Part shown: positions 11,224-23,247 of the stretch, in pieces | How the letters are laid out: each line of letters starts with the position of its first letter | Numbering within the stretch: the stretch's first letter is position 1 | Assembly: GCA_030704615.1 (NCBI GenBank) | Contig: CM060731.1 | Coordinates: forward strand, 3,474,001-3,534,000 | DNA from: Takakia lepidozioides | Taxonomy: Eukaryota > Streptophyta > Takakiopsida > Takakiales > Takakiaceae | DNA: 60,000 nt | Direction of reading: 5' to 3' | Notes under the pieces: generated by a model | Database searches by the model: none | What the model saw: the letters and a program-made list of their open reading frames with translations, nothing else | What the model was told of the DNA's origin: nothing | Made by a program: the position numbers and the translations under genes

Positions 11224-11805
11224 ATACTAACGGATCAGGGCAAGGAGTTTTGTAACCAGCTCCTCACGGTGGTTTGTTTCAACTTCGGTGTCAAGCATTC
11301 CACCACCGCTCCATACCATCCCCAGACCAATGGCCTCACGGAACGCTTCAACCAAACTCTTTGCCGAATGTTGGAGAAGAATGGCGCACTTACCAGGGAG
11401 TGGGATACCTTTCTTCCCCCTATTCTCTTTGTTTATCGCACCGCCGTGCATGCTAGCACCAAGAAGACTCCTTTTGAGTTGCTGTATGGTCGCAAGTGTG
11501 TTTCTCCTTTGCATTCTACCCTTCTTATCTCTACTGTTGTTGATCCGGTTGATCTTGAGACCTTTATTGAGGATCTTCATGCTCCCCATGCGGTGTCTAT
11601 CCATGATGCCAAGACGAACATTGGTAAGGCTCAACTAACCCAAGCCCGTAATTTTAACAAGCGTGTCAAGTATTCTAACCTGTTTCAGGTGGGACAGACC
11701 GTGTGCGTTCGATTACAGCATGGCAAGCATGCATGCAAATCTAAGCTCAAGATCGACGGTCCATACTTGTCAATGGAACCACTACTTCATGCCCTTCTCC
11801 ATTGT
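11224..11805 (+). mobile_element. Ty3/gypsy integrase, C-terminal half
   Basis: The frame opens with ILTDQGKEF, the second catalytic aspartate region of the D,D-35-E integrase core, and continues through APYHPQTNGLTERFNQ with the catalytic glutamate, then a C-terminal region ending near KLKIDGPY. The first catalytic aspartate and the zinc-binding domain are absent here and are found on the opposite strand at 12880-13362. Coding similarity ends near 11767, where protease sequence on the other strand begins. Confidence 0.8.
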
Positions 11806-12169
11806 TAAAGCGAAGGGAGTAGTCTGCTAGGCTGATGGTGGCACCAGCTCCGGTCATCCAGTCAAGGCCTAGAAGAAATTGATCTCCAATGGTGACTATA
11901 CAGGTAACCACAACCTCTTTTTTATGAATTCTGATGGAAACAGTGACTAGTCCTAAGGGCTCATACCTAGATCCATCTGCAATAAGCACCTCAATACCTG
12001 TGGCAGGGCATAGTTTAAGACCAAGAACTCTCACAACACTCAAATGTATGGCAGATATAGTGCATCCAGTATCAACCACACATGGAAAGCTGAGCTCGTG
12101 GATATGGCACTGGGCCATGAGGGGACTGATCTGCTGGCCAACAATTTGCTGACTGAGAGGACAATGCAA
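11750..12169 (-). mobile_element. Ty3/gypsy aspartic protease fragment
   Basis: The frame contains the retropepsin active-site motif VVDTGCTISA, with the catalytic Asp and the D(T/S)G loop, preceded and followed by beta-strand-like stretches (AQCHIHELSFPC; FLLGLDWM). It lies downstream of gag sequence on the same strand, the normal gag-protease order. It ends at a junction with the plus-strand integrase piece instead of continuing into reverse transcriptase. Confidence 0.75.
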
Positions 12170-12264
12170 AGCTTTGAAGTTAGTAGATAGAACAGCTTGA
12201 ATCGGAACAGAAGAAACAGGGTTGGTAGATGATGGACCTCTTGCCCCCTTCCCAAGAGATCGTG

Positions 12265-12850
12265 CTAGTTTAAAGAAGGGAAAGAGCCATTAGTTGTCTT
12301 CTTGTTCTTGATCAGCTCTGGTAGCCCTGCTTTGTCTGGAAAATGCTTCGTCCAATGTTCAAAAAACCCACAAATGTAACAGGCAGCACGATTGCCCTCA
12401 TAGGCTTGCCCAGTTTGGGTTCGACCTCTATTGTTACCCCGTGTTGTTCCTTGGCTGTGTCGAGGCTGCCATCTCTGTTGATGAGCCTGCATGGCAACAA
12501 ACTGAGTGGTCACAGACTCACTAAGACTTCCCACAGTATTAGCCAACCCCTGAAGAGTAAAATCATCAGCTTTATATGTCTTAGCAGGAGGAACATAGGG
12601 TGAGGATGTTGCAGACATGCCAAGCTCTGAGCCCACTGGAGCTTGAAACTTGGCACGATGGTGCATTGATTTGTTGTCAGCCAAGTCTGCCATTTTAAGA
12701 TTAATTTCAGCTAACATAGTCTTGTCATTAACAAAATGACGTCGCTGAGCCCAATTCTGAATAGTGGAAGGCAACCCAAGGAGAAAATACTTTTAAACCA
12801 TATGATCCCTCTTTGCCGGGGTCTATGATGTTGAGGCTGAGATCATCAAT
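12265..12850 (-). mobile_element. Ty3/gypsy gag C-terminal part with degenerate zinc knuckle
   Basis: The frame from about 12850 shows a capsid-end pattern (KYFLLGLPSTIQNW), a Gln/Arg/Gly-rich spacer, and a zinc knuckle CYICGFFEHW...F in which the fourth ligand, normally Cys, is Phe. A stop interrupts the 5' part near 12796. It precedes the protease on the same strand. The capsid N-terminal half is missing here, and a candidate for it is on the plus strand at 11103. Confidence 0.65.
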
Positions 12851-12879
12851 GACGGCTGCATGCAGTAAGTCATGAGCTG

Positions 12880-13362
12880 GTCCCACATAAGGATCTCATT
12901 GAAGAAAAACTGAGCTACAACATCACTAGCCTTGGAACGCAAAGGCCGGACTTCTACCCACTTAGTCAAGTAATCGGTAGCAACACAAAGGTAGCTTCAA
13001 CCCTTTGATGTGAGTGCGAGGGGTCCTACCAAGTCAATGCCAACACGAGCAAAAGCATGGGTGACAGGCAAAGGCTGCAGCTCATACAAGATCCGGGCCC
13101 TAGGGAGAGCAATGTTAGTACGACAACCTTCACACTTAGAGATGAACTCGGTGACATCTCGGTGAATTCCCAGCCAATAGTATACCTCTTGGATGCGGGC
13201 CACAGTTTTCTTGATACCAAGGTGACCTGCATACAAGGAACAATGGAAGCGCTCCAATAAAGCATTCAGCTGGCTCCGTGGTGGCACCTCCAAGTAGCAT
13301 GGCACTCCTCCTCTAGTGAGCTCCTTGAAAAGCTTATCACCCAAAAAACGGTGAGTAGACAC
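12880..13362 (-). mobile_element. Ty3/gypsy integrase, N-terminal half
   Basis: An H2C2 zinc-binding domain (HCSLYAGHLGIKKT ... CEGCRTNIAL) is followed by the first catalytic aspartate in VGIDLVGPL. A one-base break near 13000 moves the continuation ATDYLTKWVE...FFNEIL into another frame. The domain then stops at about 12890, just before the position where TDQGKEF would be expected; that part is on the plus strand at 11224. Confidence 0.75.
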
Positions 13363-13752
13363 ATGATAGAGAATTTATTTACGCAAGGACTCGAAAAGGC
13401 CAGCTGGTGAACGCCCTGATTGGCATCGCTGGAGTAGCGCAACATGTAGCTGATCATCCATGACTGCACTGCACATAAGAGGTAGACAATGGGTTTTAGA
13501 GAAGGTGGTCTGGAGTGCCTGCCCCTATGATCTCCAACCAGGGATACCTTCATCTCATTTGTTACTACTCATGGACAGCCAAATCAGGCCTTGAGGCTCA
13601 AGCCAATAGTCACACCGGAGTGCAGCAGCCGAATCACAACAAACTCGGGGGCCTAGAAAGAGAAGGACTGAAACACAACAAAAATCTTCCACCAAACTAT
13701 CCGAATTCTCACGAAGCGATAGATCCACCACACATACTAACACACGAATAAA

Positions 13753-14590
13753 TCAACCAGGTTCATCTAATAGGCTAGACCAGCCCCATGCAGCCAATAT
13801 GCCATGAGAATCGAGGGCCAAAGGTTGCTGATCTGCACAAAGAAGGTTGAGAAGAGGGGCAGGATCAGGAGGAGGGGCAGCATCAGCAGCAACAAGGTCA
13901 TCCATGGTGAGCATAGGCCTGCTGACAGGAGGATCAACCCGCGTGATTGCATCAGCATTTGTGTTTTCCTTGCCCTTCTTGTAAACTATTTCCATGTCAA
14001 ATTCCTGCAGGTACATAGCCCATCTAGCAAGTCTGCCATGAAGTTCCCTGGGCTTAACAAGAGCTTTTAGTGGCTACCACAAACCGGCTGCCATGTAAAT
14101 ATTGCCCGAAATGCTTTACACCAAAAATCAGGGCTAGACCCTCCTTATCAGATATGGAATAATTCCTTTCATGACGATCTAGACGACGAGATGCATAGGC
14201 TATTACATGCTCTTTGCCTTCTACAACTTGACATAAGATTGCAGAGATGACAACATCTGATGCATCAGTCTGAAGCAAGAAAGGTAATTCAAAATTGAGA
14301 AACAACAGGATGGGAGCTGAACACAAGGCCTTGCGAAGGGTGTCAAAAGTAGCCTGCTGGGCGAAGGTCTATTCAAACCTGACATCTTTACACAACACCT
14401 TGGTTATAGGGTGAGCAAGCTTGGCAAAGTTATTTATGAAGCGCCTATAATAAGAAGCCAGACCAAGGAAGGATTTGATACAATGTTTATCCCTAGGGAT
14501 AGGAAAGCCCCAAACAGACTCAAGCTTGGCAGGATCAGGAAACAAACCATCTTTGGACAGAACATGGCCAAGAAAGTGCAGCTCAGGCAC
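13753..14590 (-). mobile_element. Ty3/gypsy reverse transcriptase thumb and RNase H, broken
   Basis: From 14590 the frame gives the reverse transcriptase connection (ELHFLGHVLSKDG, SFLGLASYYRRFI). From 14326 comes RNase H, with LLQTDASD and AYASRRLDRHERNYS, and then KGKENTNADAITR in the 14016-13753 piece. Several frame changes separate these blocks. The palm subdomain with the YxDD catalytic motif is missing, so this copy cannot encode an active polymerase. Confidence 0.75.
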
Positions 14591-14609
14591 GAATAGCTCA
14601 CACTTCTTG

Positions 14610-15303
14610 GGATAGGAGTGCGCCCTAGATTAGTGGATCCCAAACTGAAAATATCTAGATTCTTTGCAATAAGCATTTCCACTTTCCTCCTTTGTCCAGA
14701 GGAGAGAGTTGTGCCCAACTTGATTTCAGATAAGACTTTGGTGAGGATCGTCTTACCTTCTGGGCTGAGATCAGGGACAGGTGGTGGAGCAACTGCAGCA
14801 AAGGCAATAACCTCATCAAAGGGTCCATGTTGGATGCCAATGGCCTCAAGTCCAAAGCCAACATGCACCTCTTGTATTTCATCAATGGGCAGAGCAGTAA
14901 TGCGAGCCAAAACCTGCCCCTTTTTAATAGTCACAAGGAAGCGCTCAAGATTAGCAATCAGGATCTTGACTTCCTGTCTATATCCTCTATCAAGAACACC
15001 AGTGGCCACCAGGCAGTGCTTAAGGGCAGTCAATCTCCTCCAACCCTCAACTTCTAGGAAATGAGCAGCTGGACACAAGAAAGCCAGACCAGACTTGACC
15101 ACCTTCTAGGTCAAGGCAGGGATGGTGATGTTGAGAGGTGCATGAATTAGAGTAGAATTTTTTGGAATAACTATGGGCACCCCTGTCCTATTCCTAGCAC
15201 CTGGAACATGCCACTGATATAAGAGTTGAAGATCAAGCTGAAACTTGTAGAAATCATTCCAATTGAGGTTGGAGTGAGAGTTCTGTTGTACCTCTTTTAC
15301 CAA
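14610..15303 (-). mobile_element. Ty3/gypsy polyprotein, protease-RT linker region
   Basis: This minus-strand frame (15102-14434 main ORF, with a further short frame to 15303) resembles the linker upstream of reverse transcriptase: a beta-rich region, then NLDIFSLGSTNLGRTPI, the usual entry into the fingers domain. At about 14640 it jumps directly to thumb sequence. Its upstream edge at 15303 is undefined. Confidence 0.5.
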
Positions 15304-15309
15304 GTGACA

Positions 15310-16650
15310 TGAATGACCCTCGTGGGATGCTCCACTGCATGGTACGGGTCTTTAGGATCAACCACCCCCTATCAGATTTTACGTGGGCGACGTGCTCTTT
15401 TTCTTCCCCAAGGCTCTAACACTGAAGTACGGGATGAACCTGTTTCTTTGACAGACTTGGTGCATTCCGTGCTCATTTTTGATCTCACATGTATCAATGT
15501 GGAGGGGCGCACTGTGGGGTGATGTCTTGATCTTCTTCGCGATCTGCTTCAGCTTACTCCACTTCTCTTCTCAGCGGCTTAGTCTTAGTTTACGGCTAAT
15601 GCCTCTTAGGATCCTCGGACTTGCCATCTCTAGGCATTAGAACATTTCTAAGACATCTCACCATCTGTACTCCCTGCACGGTTTTCCTAGCCAAGGGTTT
15701 TGTCCTCGGCCCAACTTGCAGGTGCCAGGTTTTCCCTTGGTAGGTTTTTTACCCAGCAGTGGAGGGTGATATTTTCCCATCATTGTTTTTCTTCGCGGAG
15801 CTCAGGATTTTTCGTGGGGGGTAGGCTTCACAGATGTAAAGCCCCATACTTGCCTAGCCTGAAAATAGCCCGTTTCATCCAAAATGGCGATACATATTCA
15901 TAGTATATTTTTTGGCGTATAAAGCCGTTAATCCGTTACAATGATGTTTCGGTTAGGGTTAGTTTAGGCTGGTGGCTTGATCCTGGCCCTTCATCAGATC
16001 GAGGGCTGCAAGACAGCACCGTGGGCTTTGGCCTATGATGCGTCGTTACGCGGCAGGCCACTATGGTTAGGGCTTTTGTATAAAGACGGCGCCCTGACAC
16101 AAGGTCAGGGCGGAGTACTCGGGTGTTGGTGTATATGTGATTTTGGTGTACAAGTTTTGGATGAGAGCTGCTTAGTGTCTGATTCGTGTGTTTGATCCTC
16201 CTCTCGTGCGCTGCTGCTCTTTCCGCTCGCCCCTTTGTTGTGTAACTTCGTTTCTTGAGAGGAAATGAGTATATGCTTCAGGCTTGTTTTAAGGCTTCAC
16301 AGGCTCCACGGCGTAACATGACAAGTGGGATTTTATGCTATTTAAAGCCCACCAAAACTACACTAGGCGCTAGGTTTTTAGATGAGCGCGGTGGGGGCGA
16401 CCGAGCGGCTAGTGGAAGAGGAATGCTACTCTTCTGAATGTGAGGTTGCTCGAAAACAAGAGGCATCTGATATGAGGATTTGGATCTCGAGAATCCTTCG
16501 AAGGCTGATCCGTCAGACCAACAGATGTCTCGAACGCCACAAACATTTTGGGAAGTGCTTATAAAAGCGCAAACTTGGCGCAATTTGATGGGAGTCCCTT
16601 AAAAGATGTGTGAAAGCTGCCAATGCCACTTCCACAAAGGCAAAGCTTAA
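15310..16650. other. Non-coding stretch, possible LTR remnant
   Basis: No gene is supported. There is a TATAAAGAC box near 16079 followed by a short hairpin made from GCCCTGAC and GTCAGGGC (about 16090-16110), and a Ty3/gypsy gag begins downstream at 16655, so part of this may be an LTR and leader. No matching second LTR was found by eye. Confidence 0.3.
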
Positions 16651-16654
16651 GATC

Positions 16655-17527
16655 ATGAAACCAAAGGAGCTCGACACTTTTGAGGGCATCTAGAATCGGA
16701 AGGTGCCTAATATTTGGCTCCTAGAGTTGGAGCAGTACTTCCAAGCAGTCAAACTAAGTGACGAGGACCGAGTGAAAGTGGCTCCCACTTATTTGAGGGG
16801 CTATGCTTAACAATGGTGGCAGGAGCTCCTTCAGAACCAAGGATCCACCACGGAGGCAATTAGCTGGAGTGTGTTCAAGGAACTCATGAAAGAATACTTT
16901 GTGCCCCTCAAGTGTCCTAGCTCGCACGAACAAGTGGAGGAATCTGAAATAGATGGATGACATTTGGGGTTATGTTCAAGCGCCTTTCAATTTGCTATTG
17001 CTTGAAATCTCAAATATGGGAAAACCTGAAATGGTCTTCAACTTGTAGTGAGACTAGCTCCTGCATGGGCTAGGTGAAAATTGGAGGACTAGAAGCTACC
17101 AAAGACTTTAAGTGAGGCGATTGAAAAGGCTGAATATTTCTGGGATGTACATGTTCCAAGGGGTGACAAAGCAAGTCATACGGAGTTAAATCATAAAATA
17201 ACTTGGCGGAAGGGTGATTCTTTCCATTTGAATGAAGTGTGGGATAGGCCATACGGCGAGGATGAAGACGGGGCGCCAAAGGCGACGCCTTCGCATTCCA
17301 AGATGACTGGAGGCTCAAATATTACATAGACAAAAACGGAGAGGCATAAGGGGCCTCATCGAATGACGAGGAAGGGTACATGTTTCGATTGCGGAAAACT
17401 TGGCCACTTGCAACGAGAGTGCCTTAAACCTAGGAAGTTGAATGTGGCTCATGTAACCATTGAATTGTTAGACTTCGATCAACTGGTTGGCGGAGGTGAT
17501 GTTGCAGAATTGCAAAGAATGTCGTGA
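16655..17527 (+). pseudogene. Dead Ty3/gypsy-like gag with intact zinc knuckle
   Basis: Reading from the ATG at 16655, the capsid-like pattern is clear (WLLELEQYFQAVKLSDEDR, then FKELMKEYFVP) but is cut by TAG, TAA and TGA codons and frame changes. A CCHC zinc knuckle with all four ligands, CFDCGKLGHLQREC, lies at 17381-17422. No protease or polymerase follows; sequence after 17530 is unrecognised. This gag differs from the one at 12265-12850, so a second element family is represented. Confidence 0.6.
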
Positions 17528-18427
17528 TCCTTCGTGAACCTAACAATGAGACAATGATCTTGGGGATTATATGCGTAGTTTGGATTTAGCTAAAAAATAA
17601 CGAGGGTATTCCGATTGTAAAGACTAGCTTGTGTTGTGCAAATCTTATTATAAAGATGGACCGTTCTCAAATAATATAGTTTGTATTTGTTTGGATGGTG
17701 ATGCATAACATGGTTAGCTAGAATGTAATATACAATAAAGTATGATGGGATAAGTTGGATGAATGGTGTGTTTGCGTAGTGCGAAATCGGGGGGCTTTCA
17801 AACTTAAAGCAAGAAAAGTTGCATCTTTATTGGAAGTTCACATGCTAATAAGCACCTAGTGCGTGTACGTATAACTACAACTGCGCTAACCGAGGGGATA
17901 GTCTTGTAGTGTGGACTAATACGGAAGCTATATGCTTATGTACTTCACAAACTCTAATCGTGTAGCCTTGGGACGGAGTCTTAGTGTGGTTTTGACGTGT
18001 TCCTGTATTTCAGACCAACATATCAAGGCAGGCCCAATTGTAATGATTTGGGGTGTACAACGAGTTCAAGGTTATTGTTCTAGTTAAAGGGCTCAAGAAA
18101 AAGCCCGCACCTTTACCCAAGGTGATACCAAAAGGAGCATCATGGATGGTCACAAGCAAAATTGTTATTGCAGTCAGACGATTCGATTCTTGAGGAGGAT
18201 TGTGCCTTGGCCATAGAGAGGGCTGAGAAGAGTGCACTAGGTGGAGCTTGGGAAGCTCCACCCTCGGCTTGAACTAGAAGAGTTCGGCCAAAAATCTGAG
18301 CGTGTTGTCAGAATTAAGGGGGAGTTCGTTTCTTCAGCATGGGAACCGACTCCTTGGTGTGGGACGCCACACCTCGGTGATCAATATCCAAAAAGATTGG
18401 TTGGGTCGATGAGGACATCGACTCCTT

Positions 18428-18638
18428 GATAGTAGAGATGTGTGTCGTGACCATCTGCCTCAAAGGGCAAGAGGAGTCAAGACACGAAACGGTTGTCATG
18501 TGGTGGGGGCAACTTTGAAATTGGCCAAAAGATTGACGTCGAAGGGTATTACTGTTGATAGAGGTGTGTGTCGCGACCCTTTGCCTTGAGGGCAATGGGT
18601 CGGGACAGAGGAGGGGTTGCCCCTGTAGTGGGGGCAAT
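18428..18638. repeat. Imperfect tandem duplication of about 83 bp with a spacer
   Basis: Copies at about 18428-18512 and 18557-18638 share GATAG..GAG(A)TGTGTGTCG.GACC, a GGGCAA block, and a closing GT.GTGGGGGCAA. The two copies differ at many positions. The surrounding 17.5-19.2 kb is otherwise unrecognised non-coding sequence with G-rich plus-strand character. Confidence 0.5.
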
Positions 18639-19197
18639 GGTAGCGGGGTTGAATGATCATTGAGTGGCTAAGGCAGTGGCTGATGAACTCACTTGGTGGG
18701 GCCCCCAACCGTGGACGGTATTGGGACCGTGAGTGGGCTGATCATGGGGTGGTGGTTCGTGGAGGCCTATAATGGGTGGGGGGAACTCACAAGGTGGCTT
18801 TAGCCGATGGAAGCCGTGGGGGAGTCTTGGGATTCACCACGGGCTAATGGCGGGGAGTGGGCCGAGGCTCACCGCGACTCATCACATGGAGCATAGGGTC
18901 GTGGTGGTGGTGCACCAAAAAAGACATGGGCTGATTGTGAGACCCTGCCGACATTCACAGAAGCAGGTGGTACCAGCTAGCACAAAATCCTATGTGGATG
19001 CTATGCTGGCATTACTGGTAGTGACAGTGGTAACTACCAACTAAGCTTTACACCGGTGGTAACTTCAGACACCCCTCCCCGGCCTTCTCTCATCGCACGA
19101 GTGTCCATCGCCTTCACATACATATTATGAAGAGCCTACCATAGGTGTGAACAACTGAAAATGTTATATGAGAGCTATCTATTGTGCAGGTGTTAAT

Positions 19198-19902
19198 CAG
19201 TGTTGGACCGGTATCATAAACATTTCATACTAGCTAGGGTCTGGTATTGTCGGTGAAGAGGCCTCCTTCAGACTTGGCAGGTAATGGTATCAAAGTAGAT
19301 ATTAAACTTTTAATGTACCAGTCTGGTATGAACATTATTTTCATTTGGCCTGATATGGTATGGTATTAGTATTGCAAATTTCAAATCTTACATTAGGGGT
19401 ACATCAATATTGGTATCAATACAGCTCCATGGTAGAAATTCTCCCATGGTAGGTATAATTTGGACGTTTAAAAAAAAAGAAAAGCTGAATGCCACATTTC
19501 AGCTACTGAGTTCACCACTTCAGCCGCTGAGTGCCTTTATTTATAATAACAAGGAGGTACATAGATGGCAAGGGAAAAATAACCTTATAAGACTGAGCCA
19601 TACAGGCTGATAAATGAGACACTGCTCCGAGGCTAAGCAGATTTTTGAATAGCATATTGATAACATATTGACATCTAGGGTGCAAGCGACGGCGGAAGAC
19701 GAGTACTGTATCGACAAAGTTGCGTTCCTTGCGATACCAGGCTGGACTGGTAGGAGCATAGGTATTAGCATTTTACTATATTGCCCCCAATATGTTCTGC
19801 CCGGGGTACTGCCAGTTGCTTATACCCGCCTGGTCTGGTACCTGCTGTGATACCCTTACCCGCGCTGATACCTTGCCTCGCCCCATATACTGTCCAACAC
19901 TG
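19198..19902. mobile_element. 705-bp non-autonomous element with terminal inverted repeats
   Basis: The left end CAGTGTTGGACCGGTAT (19198) pairs with the right end, which reads CAGTGTTGGACAGTAT on the other strand and ends at 19902. The interior is rich in GGTATC/GATACC-like words near both ends. Flanking 8-mers GTGTTAAT and GTGTCTTT agree at five of eight positions, a weak hint of an old hAT-type 8-bp target duplication. No transposase is encoded. Confidence 0.55.
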
Positions 19903-20329
19903 GTGTCTTTTTGTGTGAACAGAGAGGGAAAATGGTAAGGCCACAGTTCCTATGTCTCTAATAGATCTCTTGGGGAAGGTGCTACGAGTTTGCAAGTCCG
20001 GTGCTAAGCGTATTATCACATAAACTCTAGCACTAGGGGTGCGCGGACCTTTAGTTAGGGGGTGGTGTCCCCTTTGTATGTTTCACGACAATCTTTAGGA
20101 TATTTTGTCCCTGTCTTTCTTCTTTAATTTTTAATTTTTACTTCAATTTTTATTTTTGGAAAGGGGATGAAGCCCCAACACTTTATTGCATAAGGGGAAA
20201 AAATAAACCCCAGAGGGCCATGAAGCAAACACGCCATTTGATTAATTTGATTAACCGACGGTCGGGCCCCTTAAGTTCAAGGTCCCTTTTCCCTGAAAAG
20301 AAAACAAAACACAAAAATCAAAAAAGGAA

Positions 20330-20425
20330 ATAAGTTAGGGCTTTAGGGTGAAGGCAGCGTACTGCCACTCTCTTTCTCGCCGTCGCTCAGAGAGAGAGGC
20401 AGGGCGGACGCAGACGAGGGCAGCG
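20330..20425 (+). promoter_or_regulatory. eL6 leader with telo-box-like motif
   Basis: TTAGGGCTTTAGGGT at about 20335 resembles two half telo-boxes, elements common in plant ribosomal-protein promoters. It is followed by a pyrimidine-rich CTCTCTTTCTC tract and the ATG at 20426. No TATA box is evident. Confidence 0.35.
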
Positions 20426-21610
20426 ATGGCCAAGCCTGCGCGAGCAAGCAGGAACAAGGAGGTGGTGCGGGGTGTTGGCCGATTCGGCCGATCAAAGACC
20501 TACCACAAGCGGGGTTTGTGGGCCATCAAAGCCAAGCATGGCGGCGAGTTCCCCAAGCATGCCAAGGCAGCCGTGGCGGAGGTAGCGCCCGCAAGGGCTC
20601 CCAAGTTCTACCCCGCAGATGATGTCCCCAAGCCCCTGCACAAGAACAAGGTCGTCAACCGGCCTAGTCTTCGGTAAGACAATCTATCGAGGTGTGGCGT
20701 TTTGTTGTAAGCGGGCCTTGAGGTGAATGGGTTTGCAATGCCAAGGGAGTGAGAGGGAGTAAGTTCTTATCATGTGGGCATTGGATTTCATTAGATCTTT
20801 CGTGCATGCAGGTCAAGCATCACTCCAGGAACAGTCCTCATTTTGCTGGCGGGACATTTCAAGGGGAAGCGTGTCGTCTTTCTGAAGCAGCTGGAATCTG
20901 GCCTTCTTTTGGTTACAGGTGAGTTGTACCGGGCTTGATAGTGATAGGCCATGGGCATCAAGTTTTCTTTAATTCTGACGCTTCGTTTGTCATGTTGAAG
21001 GTGACCTTAGGGTTTGTGTCGTCAGTGGGTTTGTTGCCTGAATACGTTTTTGTGCTGTCGTGCAGGGCCATTCAAGGTCAATGGCGTTCCCCTCAGAAGA
21101 GTGAACCAGGCGTACGTTATTGCCACATCAACAAAGATTGACATTGCGTCAGTGGATGTTGTGAAGTACTCAGACTCCTACTTCAAGAGGGAAGTGACAA
21201 AGAAGAAGAAGGGAGAGTCGGAGTTCTTTGAGGCCGAAGAGGAGGTAAATATACGGGCTTTGCCTCCTGAGGTTGCTTTGATTATTTGCACCAGGGTATT
21301 TGGTGCCTTATGCTTGTTGTCATGTTGAAGACAGACCATCAAAGGGAGGTACGGAAATTTGTTGGAAGGTTGTTGAAGTAGTTCCTTCTTTTTAAACATT
21401 TTGGCACTTTGGAATGCGGTGATGATGGGGATTGTGGTTATTCTTGTGCAGAAGGAAGAAAAGAGTTTGTCGCCCGAGAAGAAAGAAGATCAGAAGGCAA
21501 TTGATGCCAAGCTCGTTGCACTCATCGCTGCTGTTCCTGATTTGAAGTCCTACTTGAGTGCCAGGTTTAGTTTGAAGTCTGGTGTGAAGCCACATGAGCT
21601 TGTCTTCTGA
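20426..21610 (+). CDS. RPL6: 60S ribosomal protein eL6
   Basis: Four exons fit with clean GT-AG borders: 20426-20673, 20812-20918, 21066-21244 and 21452-21610, giving 230 residues, close to plant eL6. Exon 2 encodes [20 protein letters not shown] and exon 3 [20 protein letters not shown], the conserved KOW-like core; exon 4 ends in [11 protein letters not shown]. The N-terminus is basic ([11 protein letters not shown]). The protein is a structural part of the large cytosolic ribosomal subunit. The open frame extends upstream of 20426 without another ATG, so I chose this ATG, which matches the family start. All exons are intact. Confidence 0.95.
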
Positions 21611-23247
21611 TTGCATCAAATTTTGTTTCTCGTATAAACTTAGAAGCTCAATCCTAAACTGCCGGAGTTTCTATTTAAGATCCTTTATGCAATGGATTTG
21701 TCTGTGGCCTCCGTGTCTTTTAATGCCCAGGTAATACTTTCCTTGAGTTTTCTATTGTAACAGGGTTCATATCTTCTTTAACTCAAATGCAATGTCTTGT
21801 TTCCAACACAATGCAATATCCGGCGTTTCCAGCCTAGCACCATAAATGGATTTCATCTCCTGCACCATCGTCTAGAAGTAACTGAAACACTTGAAGCTGC
21901 CACCAGTGTCATCGGGTGTAGTAGACCATCACTGAACGATCTCTTTTCAAGTCGACTTCCAAGATTTCCTGTCTGACTAAGCATATATTGTGGTTGAATT
22001 TGTCGGTTTACTAACTTTGTAACCCTCAGACTTAATCATTCATATTCATCTTGAAAAATGGCAGCTGAACTTGGTGCCATCTGCTTCATTACGTCTATAT
22101 CACCAGGCTGAGTTCTGAGTTCTGAGTTCTGAGGCCCAAGTCCCAAGTATTGAGAAACACTTTTTTTGGTTGTGTGGTAAGTTGACATTGACTTGCCTTC
22201 AATGCTCCCAAGTTTCTCACTTGCAAGTCTCTTCTCTTCCGGCCCTTCATGCTGCTCTTTTTGGTGCACAGTGGAGGTGCCAGACCATCTCTGGAGTTTC
22301 TCTCTCTAGGAAACCCAGCATGGGGCCTTCACCTTCCCCTAGCAGCCTTAGACAAGAGATAGGCCTGAATCACTCCTTAAAAATGGGGGGCCTCTTGAGG
22401 TAATCTATCGGCAACTAGCATTGTCAACTGTCGCTCAACTAGCAGCCTCTGCAGGACTGCGGTATCTTCCTCTATCGAAAATATTATACACTGGGCACTG
22501 ATGTGTGGTCTTCACTTCTTGCGGGGTGCAAGCTGGGCAATCCCATGTTAAACCAGCTGCCTGTCTCAATCTGGAGAGTATCTGGGCTGACACTGAAAGT
22601 TAGCAAAGACCTTTTAGCTGATGAGGAGCTCCTGCTGAACGAGCAAGACATTGGAACTAGTTATCCTTGATGTTGATGCAGTTAGCTTTGTAGAACTTGA
22701 GTTTGTAGGTGAGCTGATGTTCACCCAGTGTTTGCATATATTACAAGGATCAGCTGAGCAATGTGTCCATCGAAAAGATGATGGTCCTGAATAATGCCTC
22801 AAACCCAATTGGGGCCTGTGTCAAACTCTGCGAACATAATTCAAAGAGTGTGGTGGTGCTCCACACCTGATCGGTTTTTCAACAAAAGAGATCTGCCAAG
22901 GCTTGATACTCTCCTCTAATGTAATTCTGTTACCATTGGTCCCCAAACTTAACAGCCGCGCGAGTGCCAACTGAGCCAAAAAGCTACCCCTGGATGTGTC
23001 ATGTGAAGTTGGCTGCATTTACCTTGCAGTTTTGAGCAGCGGCACGGAGCTAGAGCTGCTTGTCTCCCAAACTAACAGAGAAGGAACTGTACAACATCTA
23101 TGGGAAGCCAAACAGCTCATTGACCAGAACACATCAGAGAGAGGCTCTCCATAAAAAAATGGACTCGGAAGGGATCTTGGGGATAGAGAACCTCCAGAGA
23201 GCTACCAAGACATCGAATGCAGATACCATCAACATTAACACTTCAAA
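21611..23247. other. Intergenic, no gene recognised
   Basis: About 1.6 kb between the convergent eL6 and PPR genes. It should contain both 3' UTRs. The only local structure noted is a short direct repeat of GAGTTCT(GA) units near 22108-22131. Short ORFs here show no family resemblance. Confidence 0.5.

Noticed and set aside
15310-16250. Complete LTR pair around the retroelement cluster
   Set aside because: TATA-like and hairpin features are present, but I found no second copy, TG...CA ends or primer-binding site that would define an LTR.
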